DNA from: Bacteroidales bacterium
GTDB taxonomy: Bacteria > Bacteroidota > Bacteroidia > Bacteroidales > P3
Direction: 5' to 3'
Length of the DNA: 47,269 nt
Assembly (NCBI GenBank): GCA_017613375.1
Contig: JAGADZ010000033.1
Location: forward strand, 1 to 47,269
Below, piece by piece: positions 20,522 through 29,291 of the stretch (the stretch's first letter is position 1; each line of letters starts with the position of its first letter). The translations under genes were made by a program, and so were the position numbers. The notes beneath the pieces were generated by a model, which searched no databases, was not told where the DNA came from, and saw only the letters and a list, made by a program, of their open reading frames with translations.

Positions 20522-21654
20522 TTCTTACTTGCAATTGAGATGATTTCATTAGCCGTCCTATCCGAAGCCCCCACACCTCCGAGCATGGATATCACCTCGT
20601 CATAAGATGTCATCATGCCGTTACGGACGTCGCTGTCAGAAGTTATACGGGCAAATTCTTTTTCAAGTCGTTCGAGATTGCAGTCATTTTGGATTAATTC
20701 AGCCACAACGCCACAATCTGCTATAAGATTGACCAACGAAATGTATTTAATGCGGGAAGCAACAAGACGGCGTGCTATGGCAGCAGATATTCTATTGCAT
20801 CGATAGCATACCACTTGAGGAACGCGAAACAGCAATGTCTCCAGTGTCGCCGTACCCGAACACACCACAGCAGCATACGACGATGCCAACAAATCATATG
20901 TGCGGTCATACACAATCCTGATATTCGACTTATCTGTCTTAATATACTGCTTGTAAAACTCCTCACCTATCAGATTCATTCCGGCAATACAGAAAAGGTA
21001 TTCCGGATGTCTATCTGTCAGTTCTGTCATTATCGGCAACATTCTTCGCAATTCCTGTTTACGGCTTCCCGGCAACAAAGCGATAACCTTTCGTTCATCA
21101 TTAAAGTCTAACGTATGTGACTTGTAACGAGACACTGCGTCGAGGAGAGGATGACCAACAAACAGAGCCTGCGGAAAAGTGTTTTCAGAGTAGAATTTAC
21201 GTTCCGTAGGAAGTATGTAACACAATCTGTCAAGATCGCGTCGCATTGGATGGATTCTACCCTTTTTCCATGCCCAAATCTGAGGTGAGATGTAAAACAC
21301 ATTCCTGAATCCATGGGCATGAGTGTATTTAGCTATCTTAAGATTAAATCCGGGATAATCAATAAAGACCACCACATCAGGATTATAAGACAATATGTCG
21401 CGTTTGCAGAATCTGATATTCCCCATTATGAGAGAGAGATGCGATACAACCTCGACAAATCCCATAAATGCCAGATCGCGAATATGGCGAACCATTTCGA
21501 CGGAGCCTGATTTTGCTGAAACAGCAACTTCATTCATCAAGTCTCCACCCCAGAAACGGATATTTGCATCACTGTCAGCCGCGAGAAGCGCCCTCAGCAA
21601 ATTGCTTCCATGCAAATCGCCCGAAGCCTCACCTGCAATGACATAGTATTTCAC
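20518..21654 (-). CDS. lpxB: Lipid-A-disaccharide synthase
   Basis: Glycosyltransferase (GT19) that joins UDP-2,3-diacylglucosamine and lipid X to form the lipid A disaccharide. The 378 residues show AGEASGDLHGSNL (7-19), the FWGGDLM region, VFIDYPGFNLKIAKY, YISPQIWAWKKGRI and LLPGSRKQELRRMLP, then CSGTATLE in the nucleotide-binding half. The start is GTG at 21652-21654, overlapping the TGA of the upstream gene by 4 nt, which fits the chain of overlaps in this operon. Length (about 380) is normal. Confidence 0.96.
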   Translation of the reverse strand: MKYYVIAGEASGDLHGSNLLRALLAADSDANIRFWGGDLMNEVAVSAKSGSVEMVRHIRDLAFMGFVEVVSHLSLIMGNIRFCKRDILSYNPDVVVFIDYPGFNLKIAKYTHAHGFRNVFYISPQIWAWKKGRIHPMRRDLDRLCYILPTERKFYSENTFPQALFVGHPLLDAVSRYKSHTLDFNDERKVIALLPGSRKQELRRMLPIMTELTDRHPEYLFCIAGMNLIGEEFYKQYIKTDKSNIRIVYDRTYDLLASSYAAVVCSGTATLETLLFRVPQVVCYRCNRISAAIARRLVASRIKYISLVNLIADCGVVAELIQNDCNLERLEKEFARITSDSDVRNGMMTSYDEVISMLGGVGASDRTANEIISIASKK

Positions 21655-21941
21655 AACGCAATCGCTCCTATCTTAAAAACATATACCATGAATATCAAGA
21701 ACGTGAGAAACAGCAAAGTGATGATGGTTTTCATAACCACAGGGTTGTTTTTCTTCTTGACATAATACCTTAAAATCAAAACCGGAGCAATGAAAATCGC
21801 AAAGAACCATCTGACATGGTCCTCTACCGGCAATCCTGATATCACCAAAGCGAGAAATAGCAGCAATGCCACAACCAACTCCGACCCTAAAACAACTACG
21901 GTTCCCGTAACAATGCTGTCTTTTTTAAAGAAATAACTCAT
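21651..21941 (-). CDS. Small three-helix membrane protein, unknown function
   Basis: A 96-residue protein with three predicted membrane segments: TGTVVVLGSELVVALLLFLA, FFAIFIAPVLILRYYVK, and IITLLFLTFLIFMVYVF. A conserved-looking basic loop RYYVKKKNNPVVMK joins the second and third. No catalytic motif. It overlaps lpxB and surE by 4 nt each, so it is a true operon member and is translationally coupled; an accessory role in lipid A or membrane work is only inferred from position. Confidence 0.8.
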   Translation of the reverse strand: MSYFFKKDSIVTGTVVVLGSELVVALLLFLALVISGLPVEDHVRWFFAIFIAPVLILRYYVKKKNNPVVMKTIITLLFLTFLIFMVYVFKIGAIAL

Positions 21942-22717
21942 ACTGTACTGTTGTAGCGGTTAGACAATATACCCAAAGCCTCCTTGTCTGTGAAATCAGG
22001 AGAAATCGGCACAATAGACACGCAGTCGTGTTCCAATGCCCACTGGTCGGTGCCTGGACCACGGTCGTCACATACAAAATCACCTTTAAGCCAATAATAC
22101 GGACGGCCATGAGGGTCTATACGTTTCTCATAACAGTCGACCCATTGGGCACGCGACTGACGGCAGACACTAACGCCCTTGATTTTACCATCGGACGGCA
22201 CAGGAAAATTCACATTAAGCGACAAATCGTCAGGAAGACCTTTCTCCAACACATCAAGGATGATAAACTTCACATAAGGCATCACCGGTTCAAAGTCTGC
22301 ATCTGCACGAAAATCCAGCAAAGAAAAGCCCACAGCAGGCATACCGCCCACAGCAGCCTCCATAGCAGCCCCCATAGTTCCTGAATAAAGGATATTTATC
22401 GATGAATTGCTCCCATGGTTTATACCGGAAAGAAGTATATCCGGTTTCCTCGGACAAAAATACTCCGCCGCTAGTTTGACACAATCCACAGGGGTGCCGT
22501 CGCAAGTATATATCTCGCACCCGGCCTCCTTGGATACCGTCTCCACTCGCAGAGGTCTGCCACCTGTAAACGAATGTGCCTTGCCTGAAGAATTCATCGA
22601 AGGAGCCATGACCACCACGTCACCAATAGACCGTGTCATCTCTATCAGAATACGTATACCCTTGGCTGAGACACCGTCGTCATTGGTTATCAATATCAAT
22701 GGACGTCTAATAGTCAT
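21938..22717 (-). CDS. surE: 5'/3'-nucleotidase SurE
   Basis: Metal-dependent nucleoside monophosphate phosphatase, linked to stationary-phase survival in other bacteria. The 259 residues contain the family metal-site motifs ITNDDGVSAKGI (9-20), NSSGKAHSFT (42-51) and LLSGINHGSNSS (95-106), then YSGTMGAAMEA. Length is normal. No signal peptide. ATG overlaps the DUF4340 stop by 4 nt. Confidence 0.95.
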   Translation of the reverse strand: MTIRRPLILITNDDGVSAKGIRILIEMTRSIGDVVVMAPSMNSSGKAHSFTGGRPLRVETVSKEAGCEIYTCDGTPVDCVKLAAEYFCPRKPDILLSGINHGSNSSINILYSGTMGAAMEAAVGGMPAVGFSLLDFRADADFEPVMPYVKFIILDVLEKGLPDDLSLNVNFPVPSDGKIKGVSVCRQSRAQWVDCYEKRIDPHGRPYYWLKGDFVCDDRGPGTDQWALEHDCVSIVPISPDFTDKEALGILSNRYNSTV

Positions 22718-23793
22718 CGTGCAAAATAAGATTTATTCTTCCCAAGGAAGAAAGATGCGGGCTGAAGAATATTATCAAACGAATAGTATTGAATCAATAC
22801 AGTATCCGAATTATCCAGTATAGCATAAAGCCTGTTCAAATCGAACACCTCGTACATTGTAGTATCCGGCATGGCTCTCAAATCATCAGGGTTGGAATAT
22901 TTGATATAAGTCTTCAGTTCCTTTGTTTTCCCAGACACATCTGTAATACGAAGAATGGTACGAGGGTCTCGAGAGAAAGTGGTGTCTAATTCCACCTTTG
23001 GCACTGCCCTGGCATATTCGTCAAAATTAAGGTTCACAAATGAGGAGAGCAACTGTGCCACTCTTGCCGTATCAAAACCTTCGACACGTGTTGGTGGATT
23101 TAACAGATTGAAAACAAAGCCTTCGCCGTCACGTTCAATACGGAACGACTCCTCTGGCATTGAGGGGATAAGCAATTCCACCGAAGCAATCTTCTGAACA
23201 GGAAGGCTGACGATAGAATGGCTCCGCCAAGCCAAATCCCCTACAACAAATCTCGGTGACAAGCAACCGCGGAATCCGGGAATATGTACAATAAACGGTA
23301 TTTTATCGCCCTCACGGAGCATATATGTGGCAAGCATATCCTGTGTATCATGTCCCACGTATATTACTTCCTTATGGATAAATGGGAAAAGACGGAACTT
23401 ACCCTTAAACCAATTTATCCTATGGTCCTTGTAATAAACCTCCACTTTAACACTGCGTGCAGCCATCAACTTAACCACATTCTCTACAGCAGCTTTATTG
23501 ACACTGCTACGAATACGCATATCAGAGAGTGTCTCGAGCAAGAGTTCCACCATTCTCTGGTTAGCCGGCCATTTGCCGTCAACCATCCATATCGAGTCCT
23601 TATACTCTAACAATACCTGATTATTCTCCTTGTCTGCCATATATATCTTGGTCACGGCATCAGGATAAGCAGCAGCCTCAATCTGGAAGTCCTGACGGAA
23701 AGTAGACTTACGCTCATATATCTTCCAAACCACAAAGGTGGCAATACCAAGAGCCAATATGGCACCAATAATAATTATATTACGTTTTTTCAT
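22714..23793 (-). CDS. DUF4340-domain membrane-anchored protein
   Basis: A 359-residue protein with an N-terminal membrane anchor (IIIIGAILALGIATFVVW, residues 5-22) and a large periplasmic DUF4340-type region with repeated units such as ITKIYM...DSIWMVDGKWPANQ and SVELLIPS...FRIERDGEGFVF. Genes of this family are often found beside GldG-like ABC auxiliary genes, and here it directly follows gldG, so it is probably an accessory of that transporter. ATG 23793 (MKKRN) is preferred to an in-frame TTG at 23805. Overlaps surE by 4 nt. Confidence 0.8.
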   Translation of the reverse strand: MKKRNIIIIGAILALGIATFVVWKIYERKSTFRQDFQIEAAAYPDAVTKIYMADKENNQVLLEYKDSIWMVDGKWPANQRMVELLLETLSDMRIRSSVNKAAVENVVKLMAARSVKVEVYYKDHRINWFKGKFRLFPFIHKEVIYVGHDTQDMLATYMLREGDKIPFIVHIPGFRGCLSPRFVVGDLAWRSHSIVSLPVQKIASVELLIPSMPEESFRIERDGEGFVFNLLNPPTRVEGFDTARVAQLLSSFVNLNFDEYARAVPKVELDTTFSRDPRTILRITDVSGKTKELKTYIKYSNPDDLRAMPDTTMYEVFDLNRLYAILDNSDTVLIQYYSFDNILQPASFFLGKNKSYFAR

Positions 23794-23816
23794 TTTCAAA
23801 TTCAAGCATCAATTAT

Positions 23817-25589
23817 TCATTTCACAGCTTTCGTCACAGTCCTGCGATATCGGCGATAACGCACGAAGAATACGCCCAAAGCCACCAAAGCCACCATGAT
23901 AAGAGGATATCCCAATGCAGCAAACTGGTAAAAAACACGACGTTCTTTAACTTTGGCAGCATCCAATCGGCGTATTGCGATATTGCGAGGACGTGCATCG
24001 ATCATACCCTCGTCGCCTGCCAAAAAGTTTATAGCATTCAACAAGAAAGTACGGTTTGCAAACTCCACATTGGTGTAACGGTCATAGCCCAACGGGAACG
24101 GGTATCGACCTTGTTCGTTAACTGCAGTGCCGTTTCGAATCATGTCGCCATCGGAAATAACAATCATCTGTGTAGGTTTGTCGCATTGGTCCTTATATCC
24201 AATCTCACTGAGTTCTGTGAAGTACGACGAAAGTCTATTGCGGAAAAGAGACTTGAAAGTTCCTTCAAGCAATACAGCTACAGGAAGAGAACTACGGTTG
24301 AACAGTTGTTCGTCGACCTGTACCATGGCATCAGACAGCTGAATGTTGACAGGAGCGTTCTTAATATGCACATGGTCCGATGTTGTAAGGAGTACCGTCT
24401 TATCAATATCATTATCAATCAAATCAATACTACTTATAAAGTCAGTCTTCAGCACATCGAGATTGCGAACTATTGGGTGTTTCGAATTAGGCACAAGTGT
24501 GGGGAAATAGTACCATGGAACAAGCTGCATCCTGTTGTCTGCACCCATCATGGGTATTCCACGGCAGCGATAATCCATGATAAGATCGGCATTTATTCTA
24601 ACTCCGTAGTTGAAAAGCATCTGGTCAAGATTGGTGGGCAATCTCGTGGCGAATGTCTGCGATTTGTCCTGCAGACTGTCCATATCGGCGTCAAGTTCAT
24701 CAAGGAGCCACAGAATCTTACCTCCATACATCACAAACTGGTCAATAACATATAAATCCTGATCAGAGAATGTTGTAAGCGGTTTAGGAATCACAAGCAC
24801 ATCAAACTTGTTTGTAACCATTATGCTTGAATCCCTTGTATTCTGGACGTGTCCAGTAAGAGCGGATATGTTCTTGTCAAGAGGTACGTTGCTCACGGAA
24901 TAGTCCTCTACCAAAGAGCGCTGAATGTCGTAGATGTCAATAGTGTTCAACTCACCATGTCCAAGTAAAAAACCAATACGAGGCTTCACGGGACGCATAA
25001 GTCTGTGTATTGCAGCAACACAATTGTACTCAAGATTCTCCACCGAAGCATTGACAACCTCATCTATCGACTTGCCGGAAATTGTCGCCGACTGCAGTTG
25101 CATAGCTGTTTCACGGCCCTTGTATGACACCTCCATGGCAGGGAACACCACCTGTTGTTTCTGCACGCCATCCTCTTCAGAAGATACAGGCACCGGGGTG
25201 ATACCTTTCTTGATGAGACCCTGATACATCTGAACCTTTTCCTCTTCGGAAGAGAAATCATTAGGATTGACAAACTCATAATCCACATATCTGTTGTAGG
25301 CATGGAACTGATCCAGCATATTTTTGATATCGTTGCGGAAGCGACGGTATTCTGCCGGCAAATCATCCCCATCAAGGAACACACGGAACAAGACTGTCTC
25401 GTCCAGTTCTTTAAGCATCGTTTTGGTGGATTTAGAGAGAGTGAAGCGTTTCTCCGATGTCAGGTCAAAACGGGTAAAAAGGTAGTTGCTGATAACGTTG
25501 ACAAAAAACAGCACCAATACTACAGCAACTATTTCCAGGATATTGGAACGGCGTATATTTTGTTTTTTTCTGTTATTCGTTGTTTTCAT
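23817..25589 (-). CDS. gldG: ABC transporter auxiliary protein GldG
   Basis: A 590-residue membrane protein with one N-terminal segment (ILEIVAVVLVLFFVNVISNYL, 18-38) and one C-terminal segment (AALGYPLIMVALVALGVFFV, about 555-574) flanking a large periplasmic ABC auxiliary (GldG) domain: RFTLSKSTKTMLKELDE, FRVFLDGDDLP, IGFLLGHGELNTID, DVLVIPKPLTTFSDQD and GGKILWLLDELDADM. With GldF and the ATPase GldA it forms the Gld ABC transporter, known from Flavobacterium gliding motility; homologues occur in many non-gliding Bacteroidota. The ATPase gene is not in this window. Starts 22 nt after gldF. Confidence 0.88.
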   Translation of the reverse strand: MKTTNNRKKQNIRRSNILEIVAVVLVLFFVNVISNYLFTRFDLTSEKRFTLSKSTKTMLKELDETVLFRVFLDGDDLPAEYRRFRNDIKNMLDQFHAYNRYVDYEFVNPNDFSSEEEKVQMYQGLIKKGITPVPVSSEEDGVQKQQVVFPAMEVSYKGRETAMQLQSATISGKSIDEVVNASVENLEYNCVAAIHRLMRPVKPRIGFLLGHGELNTIDIYDIQRSLVEDYSVSNVPLDKNISALTGHVQNTRDSSIMVTNKFDVLVIPKPLTTFSDQDLYVIDQFVMYGGKILWLLDELDADMDSLQDKSQTFATRLPTNLDQMLFNYGVRINADLIMDYRCRGIPMMGADNRMQLVPWYYFPTLVPNSKHPIVRNLDVLKTDFISSIDLIDNDIDKTVLLTTSDHVHIKNAPVNIQLSDAMVQVDEQLFNRSSLPVAVLLEGTFKSLFRNRLSSYFTELSEIGYKDQCDKPTQMIVISDGDMIRNGTAVNEQGRYPFPLGYDRYTNVEFANRTFLLNAINFLAGDEGMIDARPRNIAIRRLDAAKVKERRVFYQFAALGYPLIMVALVALGVFFVRYRRYRRTVTKAVK

Positions 25590-25611
25590 TCATTCCACGT
25601 TTTCATACATT

Positions 25612-26346
25612 TTACTTCTGCCACTTACGAGACTGCAACACCAGACGCGTAAGCATCAAGAACAGGGTTATCACCGACAAGAAATAAATCACATCACGGG
25701 TATCCACGACGCCACGTGAGATAGACTCATAATGAGCTTGAATACCCAAAGTTCGGAGCAGCAGTGCGGTCTTACCATGTACAAGAGCATAAAGAGAGTC
25801 AAATCCAAGATAGCAGAATGCACACAGCAATGCCGCCACAATAAAAGCGACAATCTGATTATTTGTCAGCGATGATGCGAATAGTCCTATCGCCACGAAT
25901 ACCACACCAAGAAAGAGTAACCCGATATAAGAACCCACCACGCTGCCTGTATCGATATTTCCTATGGGGTCACCAAGCCGATATACAATCCAATAATATA
26001 CCACTGTTGGAATTAACGAAATAACAACCAACGTGCATCCTGCGAGGAATTTGGCAAAAATAATTGTGAATTCCGACAAAGGCTTTGTCAGAAGCAACTC
26101 CATGGTGCCGTTTTTTTTCTCCTCGGCGAACATACGCATCGTTATCGCAGGGATAAGGAAAAGATAAAGAAATGGTCCTAAAAGGAATAGTCCGTCAAGT
26201 CCAGCATATTTATAGTCCAACACGTTAAAACTTGTACGGAACACCCACAACATCAGACCGGTAAAGACAAGGAAGACTGTGATGGTAAGATAACCCATCA
26301 ATGATGAGAAAAAGGAGGATATTTCTTTCTTGAAAAGAGTGTACAT
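25612..26346 (-). CDS. gldF: ABC-2 type permease GldF
   Basis: A 244-residue inner-membrane permease with six predicted segments, including TITVFLVFTGLMLWVF, GLFLLGPFLYLFLIPAITMRM and FIVAALLCAFCYLGF. The first cytoplasmic loop holds RMFAEEKKNGTMELLLTKPLSE, the ABC-2 motif that contacts the ATPase. Partner of GldG next door. It begins 13 nt after the M28-like gene and is the second gene of the operon. Confidence 0.88.
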   Translation of the reverse strand: MYTLFKKEISSFFSSLMGYLTITVFLVFTGLMLWVFRTSFNVLDYKYAGLDGLFLLGPFLYLFLIPAITMRMFAEEKKNGTMELLLTKPLSEFTIIFAKFLAGCTLVVISLIPTVVYYWIVYRLGDPIGNIDTGSVVGSYIGLLFLGVVFVAIGLFASSLTNNQIVAFIVAALLCAFCYLGFDSLYALVHGKTALLLRTLGIQAHYESISRGVVDTRDVIYFLSVITLFLMLTRLVLQSRKWQK

Positions 26347-26359
26347 GGTTTATTGACTA

Positions 26360-27841
26360 TCAGTTATTGAATCTTATACGTTTCGATGCTGCCGAACGGC
26401 CCTGATACTCACCGAACGACAGTTCGAGAACTGTCTCATATAAAAACTGTGTTGCTTTGACGATATAGTTGCGGTCGATATTCTCAACTATGTCACTTGG
26501 CACATACATATGACGCTTACCTTTGAAACTAGTGATATTCAGTGATGGTATGCCTACATAGTCGAATGCTGTGGCATCCCCTTTCGGGTTTGTCTTATAC
26601 CCCACCAGCATATTGTTGCCGCAATAGAGGGTATCAACCATCCGTGCAACATTCCACAACTTAGGATAACGCTTGTTTCCAAACACAGCGATGCTGTCGC
26701 CGCATCCTATCGAATTGACGTCAATGTAAGCCTCTATGGCTTTCAATGGCGTGAAATTGGAGACGAATATCTCTGAGCCTAAATGTTGTTGTTCGCTTGC
26801 CGAAAAAAGCACAAAAATTATGCTACGTGACGGCTGTTCAGGAGCCATCTGCAACATACGCGCCGTCTCAAGCAACGCTGCAACACCAGAGGCATTGCCG
26901 TCTGCCCCAGGAAAAAGACATGTTGTTCCTTGCATGCCCACATGGTCGAGGCTGGCACCGACAACGATATACTCTCCATTCATTTTGGAATCGCTGCCAG
27001 GGTAAATACCGATAACATTAGCCGTCAATGCGGCAGGATGATATGTTGCATTTACCTCTATCTCAAACTTTTTACGCAGATGGAAAGACATTGGCTCCAT
27101 CTTCTCGTTTATTTTCTGTACAAGTTCGTCAAAGGTATACAGCTCCTTGTCAAGCAGTTGCTTGGCACAGCTATGAGTAGGCTGAATAATCGGGAAAGTG
27201 GCCAGATGTGGTAAATCTCCGTTGTACACATTTCCTTGAACCTCATATGCAGAGCATGTCGACGACATGTTAACGACCACCAAGGCACATGCTCCATGAG
27301 CCATAGCGACCCTTGCCTTATCACGTATTTGGATATATTTATCCGTGATATTGCTCGGCAGAAAACCGGGGACTCCGCTCAGCACCATGACAATTTTTCC
27401 ACGGGCATCGACATTGGCGTACTCATTGAAAGCCGGGGCATCAATACCATAACCGCAAAAAACCACTGGAGCATCGGCATAGCCGCGGCCAGTCATACCT
27501 GCACAGCAGAAATCACGTCCAAGAACATATACCTGACGTGTATCGTTGCTATTGACATACGAGTTGAATGTACAGTTCTCTATTCTGTTGCATTCCGTCT
27601 CGAAATACTGAGTCCAGTCTCCATTGTATGGTTCCACTCCATAACGTTCCAATGCTTCAGCAACGTACTCGGCAGCCTCAAGAAAGGCATCTGTTCCTGC
27701 AAGCCTGCCCTCATATCTCGATGACGACAATTCGCGAATGTGACTCAACAATGTGTCAAGCGATGCCACCTGCGCGACAGACGTCGTGTGACAAAACACT
27801 GTCATGCATAGAGCAAAAACCAAGACTTTATATATTTTCAT
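26360..27841 (-). CDS. M28-fold peptidase-like protein with PA domain, metal site degraded
   Basis: A 493-residue exported protein: signal peptide (cleaved near TTSVAQ), N-terminal segment, PA insert domain (about 110-250, with VFCGYGIDAP and GACALVVVNMSS) and an M28 zinc-aminopeptidase-type domain (about 272-475). The fold motifs are present, but several catalytic positions are changed: ASLDHVG (296-302) has Ser297 in place of the metal His, GADGNASG (312-319) has Gly315 in place of the bridging Asp, FSASEQ (346-351) has Ser349 in place of the base Glu, and MYVPSD (445-450) has Tyr446 in place of the last metal His. Asp299, Glu350 and Asp374 remain. Hydrolysis is unlikely; a binding or scaffold role is inferred. 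First gene of the envelope operon. Confidence 0.85.
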   Translation of the reverse strand: MKIYKVLVFALCMTVFCHTTSVAQVASLDTLLSHIRELSSSRYEGRLAGTDAFLEAAEYVAEALERYGVEPYNGDWTQYFETECNRIENCTFNSYVNSNDTRQVYVLGRDFCCAGMTGRGYADAPVVFCGYGIDAPAFNEYANVDARGKIVMVLSGVPGFLPSNITDKYIQIRDKARVAMAHGACALVVVNMSSTCSAYEVQGNVYNGDLPHLATFPIIQPTHSCAKQLLDKELYTFDELVQKINEKMEPMSFHLRKKFEIEVNATYHPAALTANVIGIYPGSDSKMNGEYIVVGASLDHVGMQGTTCLFPGADGNASGVAALLETARMLQMAPEQPSRSIIFVLFSASEQQHLGSEIFVSNFTPLKAIEAYIDVNSIGCGDSIAVFGNKRYPKLWNVARMVDTLYCGNNMLVGYKTNPKGDATAFDYVGIPSLNITSFKGKRHMYVPSDIVENIDRNYIVKATQFLYETVLELSFGEYQGRSAASKRIRFNN

Positions 27842-27913
27842 ATTTGTAAATTATTATATATTCAATTAAAAACAAATATTTTAGCATGAAACAATCCACA
27901 CTATACCAATTAG

Positions 27914-27921
27914 CAAAGTTA
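27914..27921 (-). promoter_or_regulatory. -7 promoter element for the envelope operon
   Basis: Reads TAACTTTG on minus, exact, 73 nt before the ATG of the M28-like gene, and downstream of the OmpA-gene terminator. No -33 TTTG at normal distance. It would drive all eight genes down to 19193. Confidence 0.5.
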
Positions 27922-28019
27922 CGAAAAAATATTTATAATAGAATACTATTCATGTTTTTATTTTCACATAATATCAACAGCATTTAAAAGCTTAACAACA
28001 GTCATTGTCGAACAATCAT

Positions 28020-28058
28020 AAAAAGAAGGAACGCATTTCTAAAGTTCATGCGTTCCTT
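28020..28058 (-). terminator. Terminator of the OmpA-like gene
   Basis: Perfect 11-bp stem AAGGAACGCAT (28026-28036) / ATGCGTTCCTT (28048-28058) with an 11-nt loop. On the minus strand the second arm is followed by CTTTTTAT. It separates the OmpA gene from the envelope operon. Confidence 0.85.
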
Positions 28059-28085
28059 CCATATTTTACACTATATTACAGTTCC

Positions 28086-29141
28086 TTACGGCTCAACAAG
28101 ATTAAGGATGTCGTTCAGACGAGGGGTAAGGATAATCTCTGTACGACGGTTCATGGCCCTGTTCTCAGGTGTGTCATTTGAAACACGGGGTGCATACTCA
28201 CCATGGCCACAAGCCTCAATACGAGACGGGTCGATACCAGGACCATACTGAAGCAGCAGTTTCACAATAGCCGTAGCACGCATCACACTCAAATCCCAGT
28301 TGTCCTTAACCCCGCCAGAACCTCTATAGGCCGCATTGTCAGTATGTCCCTCGACCATAATGTTCAAATCGGTATTCTGTTCCAACACTTTGGCGAGGGA
28401 ACGGATAGCGTCGATACCTTCCTGAGACACTTGCCAACTAGCCGAAGGGAACATCAGTTTGCTTTCCATAGATACATACACCTTGCCGTTGCGTGTCTCA
28501 ACATTGAGGCCTTTGTCGGCAAATCCCACGAGGGCATTGTTTATTGACGACCGCAGTTGTTCCAACTCTCTCTCCTTTGCTTCAAGAGCCTGACGAGTGG
28601 CATTACTCTGTCGTTCAAGTTCAGTCTGGCGACGTTGCATCTCTTCCTGACGACGTTGCATCTCGGCCTCTTGAATTCTGAAAGCAGCCTCCTGAGTTCT
28701 AAAAGCGGTCTCTTGAGCCCTGAATTCCTGTTCCTTATTCCGGAAAGCCTGTTCTTTCTCGTTCAATTCTCGTTCACGTGCCAGAAGCAAAGTGTTCGCT
28801 CTTGTAAGGTCTTGATTCTGTCCTGTTATACGCTGATTGTAATTCTCAATCAAAGTATCGAATCCCATCCTCATGTTCTCCATCTCTTGACGCAAGGCGG
28901 CGTTGACAGAGTCCGACAGAACCATTCTGTCATTAAGGTCAACAATCTCAGTTTCTAACGATTGTATCTGGCGATTCCTTTCTGCATTCTCTTCCTTCAA
29001 ATCGTTCAACTCTCCCTGAGCAGTATTCAGCTCTCTACGTAACTGAGTATTCTTGTACTCAATAGCCTCATACTTACCAAGTGGAACGCATGAACCGAAC
29101 AGAATTGCTCCCAGTCCTACGATTAAAAATCTTTTTTTCAT
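28086..29141 (-). CDS. OmpA-family lipoprotein with long coiled coil
   Basis: A 351-residue outer-membrane lipoprotein: lipobox LFGSC (Cys18), a long alpha-helical coiled coil (about 25-198) and a C-terminal OmpA peptidoglycan-binding domain (about 205-345) with VEGHTDN (263-269), NWDLSVMRATAIVKLLL and NRAMNRRTEI (327-336). It probably tethers the outer membrane to peptidoglycan across a spacer of fixed length. The coil includes six tandem heptads (131-172). It is monocistronic, bounded by a terminator and divergent from the ClC gene. No -7 element was recognised upstream. Confidence 0.9.
   Translation of the reverse strand: MKKRFLIVGLGAILFGSCVPLGKYEAIEYKNTQLRRELNTAQGELNDLKEENAERNRQIQSLETEIVDLNDRMVLSDSVNAALRQEMENMRMGFDTLIENYNQRITGQNQDLTRANTLLLARERELNEKEQAFRNKEQEFRAQETAFRTQEAAFRIQEAEMQRRQEEMQRRQTELERQSNATRQALEAKERELEQLRSSINNALVGFADKGLNVETRNGKVYVSMESKLMFPSASWQVSQEGIDAIRSLAKVLEQNTDLNIMVEGHTDNAAYRGSGGVKDNWDLSVMRATAIVKLLLQYGPGIDPSRIEACGHGEYAPRVSNDTPENRAMNRRTEIILTPRLNDILNLVEP
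28626..28751 (-). repeat. Six tandem 21-nt (7-residue) coiled-coil repeats
   Basis: Encodes residues 131-172 as six consecutive heptads: QAFRNKE, QEFRAQE, TAFRTQE, AAFRIQE, AEMQRRQ, EEMQRRQ. The DNA copies are similar but not identical, so copy number could change by slippage or recombination. Confidence 0.8.
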
Positions 29142-29204
29142 TTGTAAAAACGTTTACTTTATAACGTAACAAGAGATTAAATAGTCTGTAAAAAGAAATA
29201 TTTT

Positions 29205-29234
29205 TTTGAAGTATTAAAAAAAATTGTACTTTTG
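29205..29234 (+). promoter_or_regulatory. Promoter for the ClC gene
   Basis: TTTG (29205-29208), 18-nt spacer, TACTTTTG (29227-29234). Boxes exact, spacer one base short of the usual 19-21. It overlaps an upstream in-frame TTG at 29232 and so excludes that start. Confidence 0.65.
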
Positions 29235-29291
29235 TCAATTAAACACAAATGGCAGGAACGTAAAAATAACAACAGAAATTACTGTGAAACA

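Noticed and set aside
24111-24755. Plus-strand open frame of 214 codons
   Set aside because: Lies wholly opposite gldG, with no promoter or domain.
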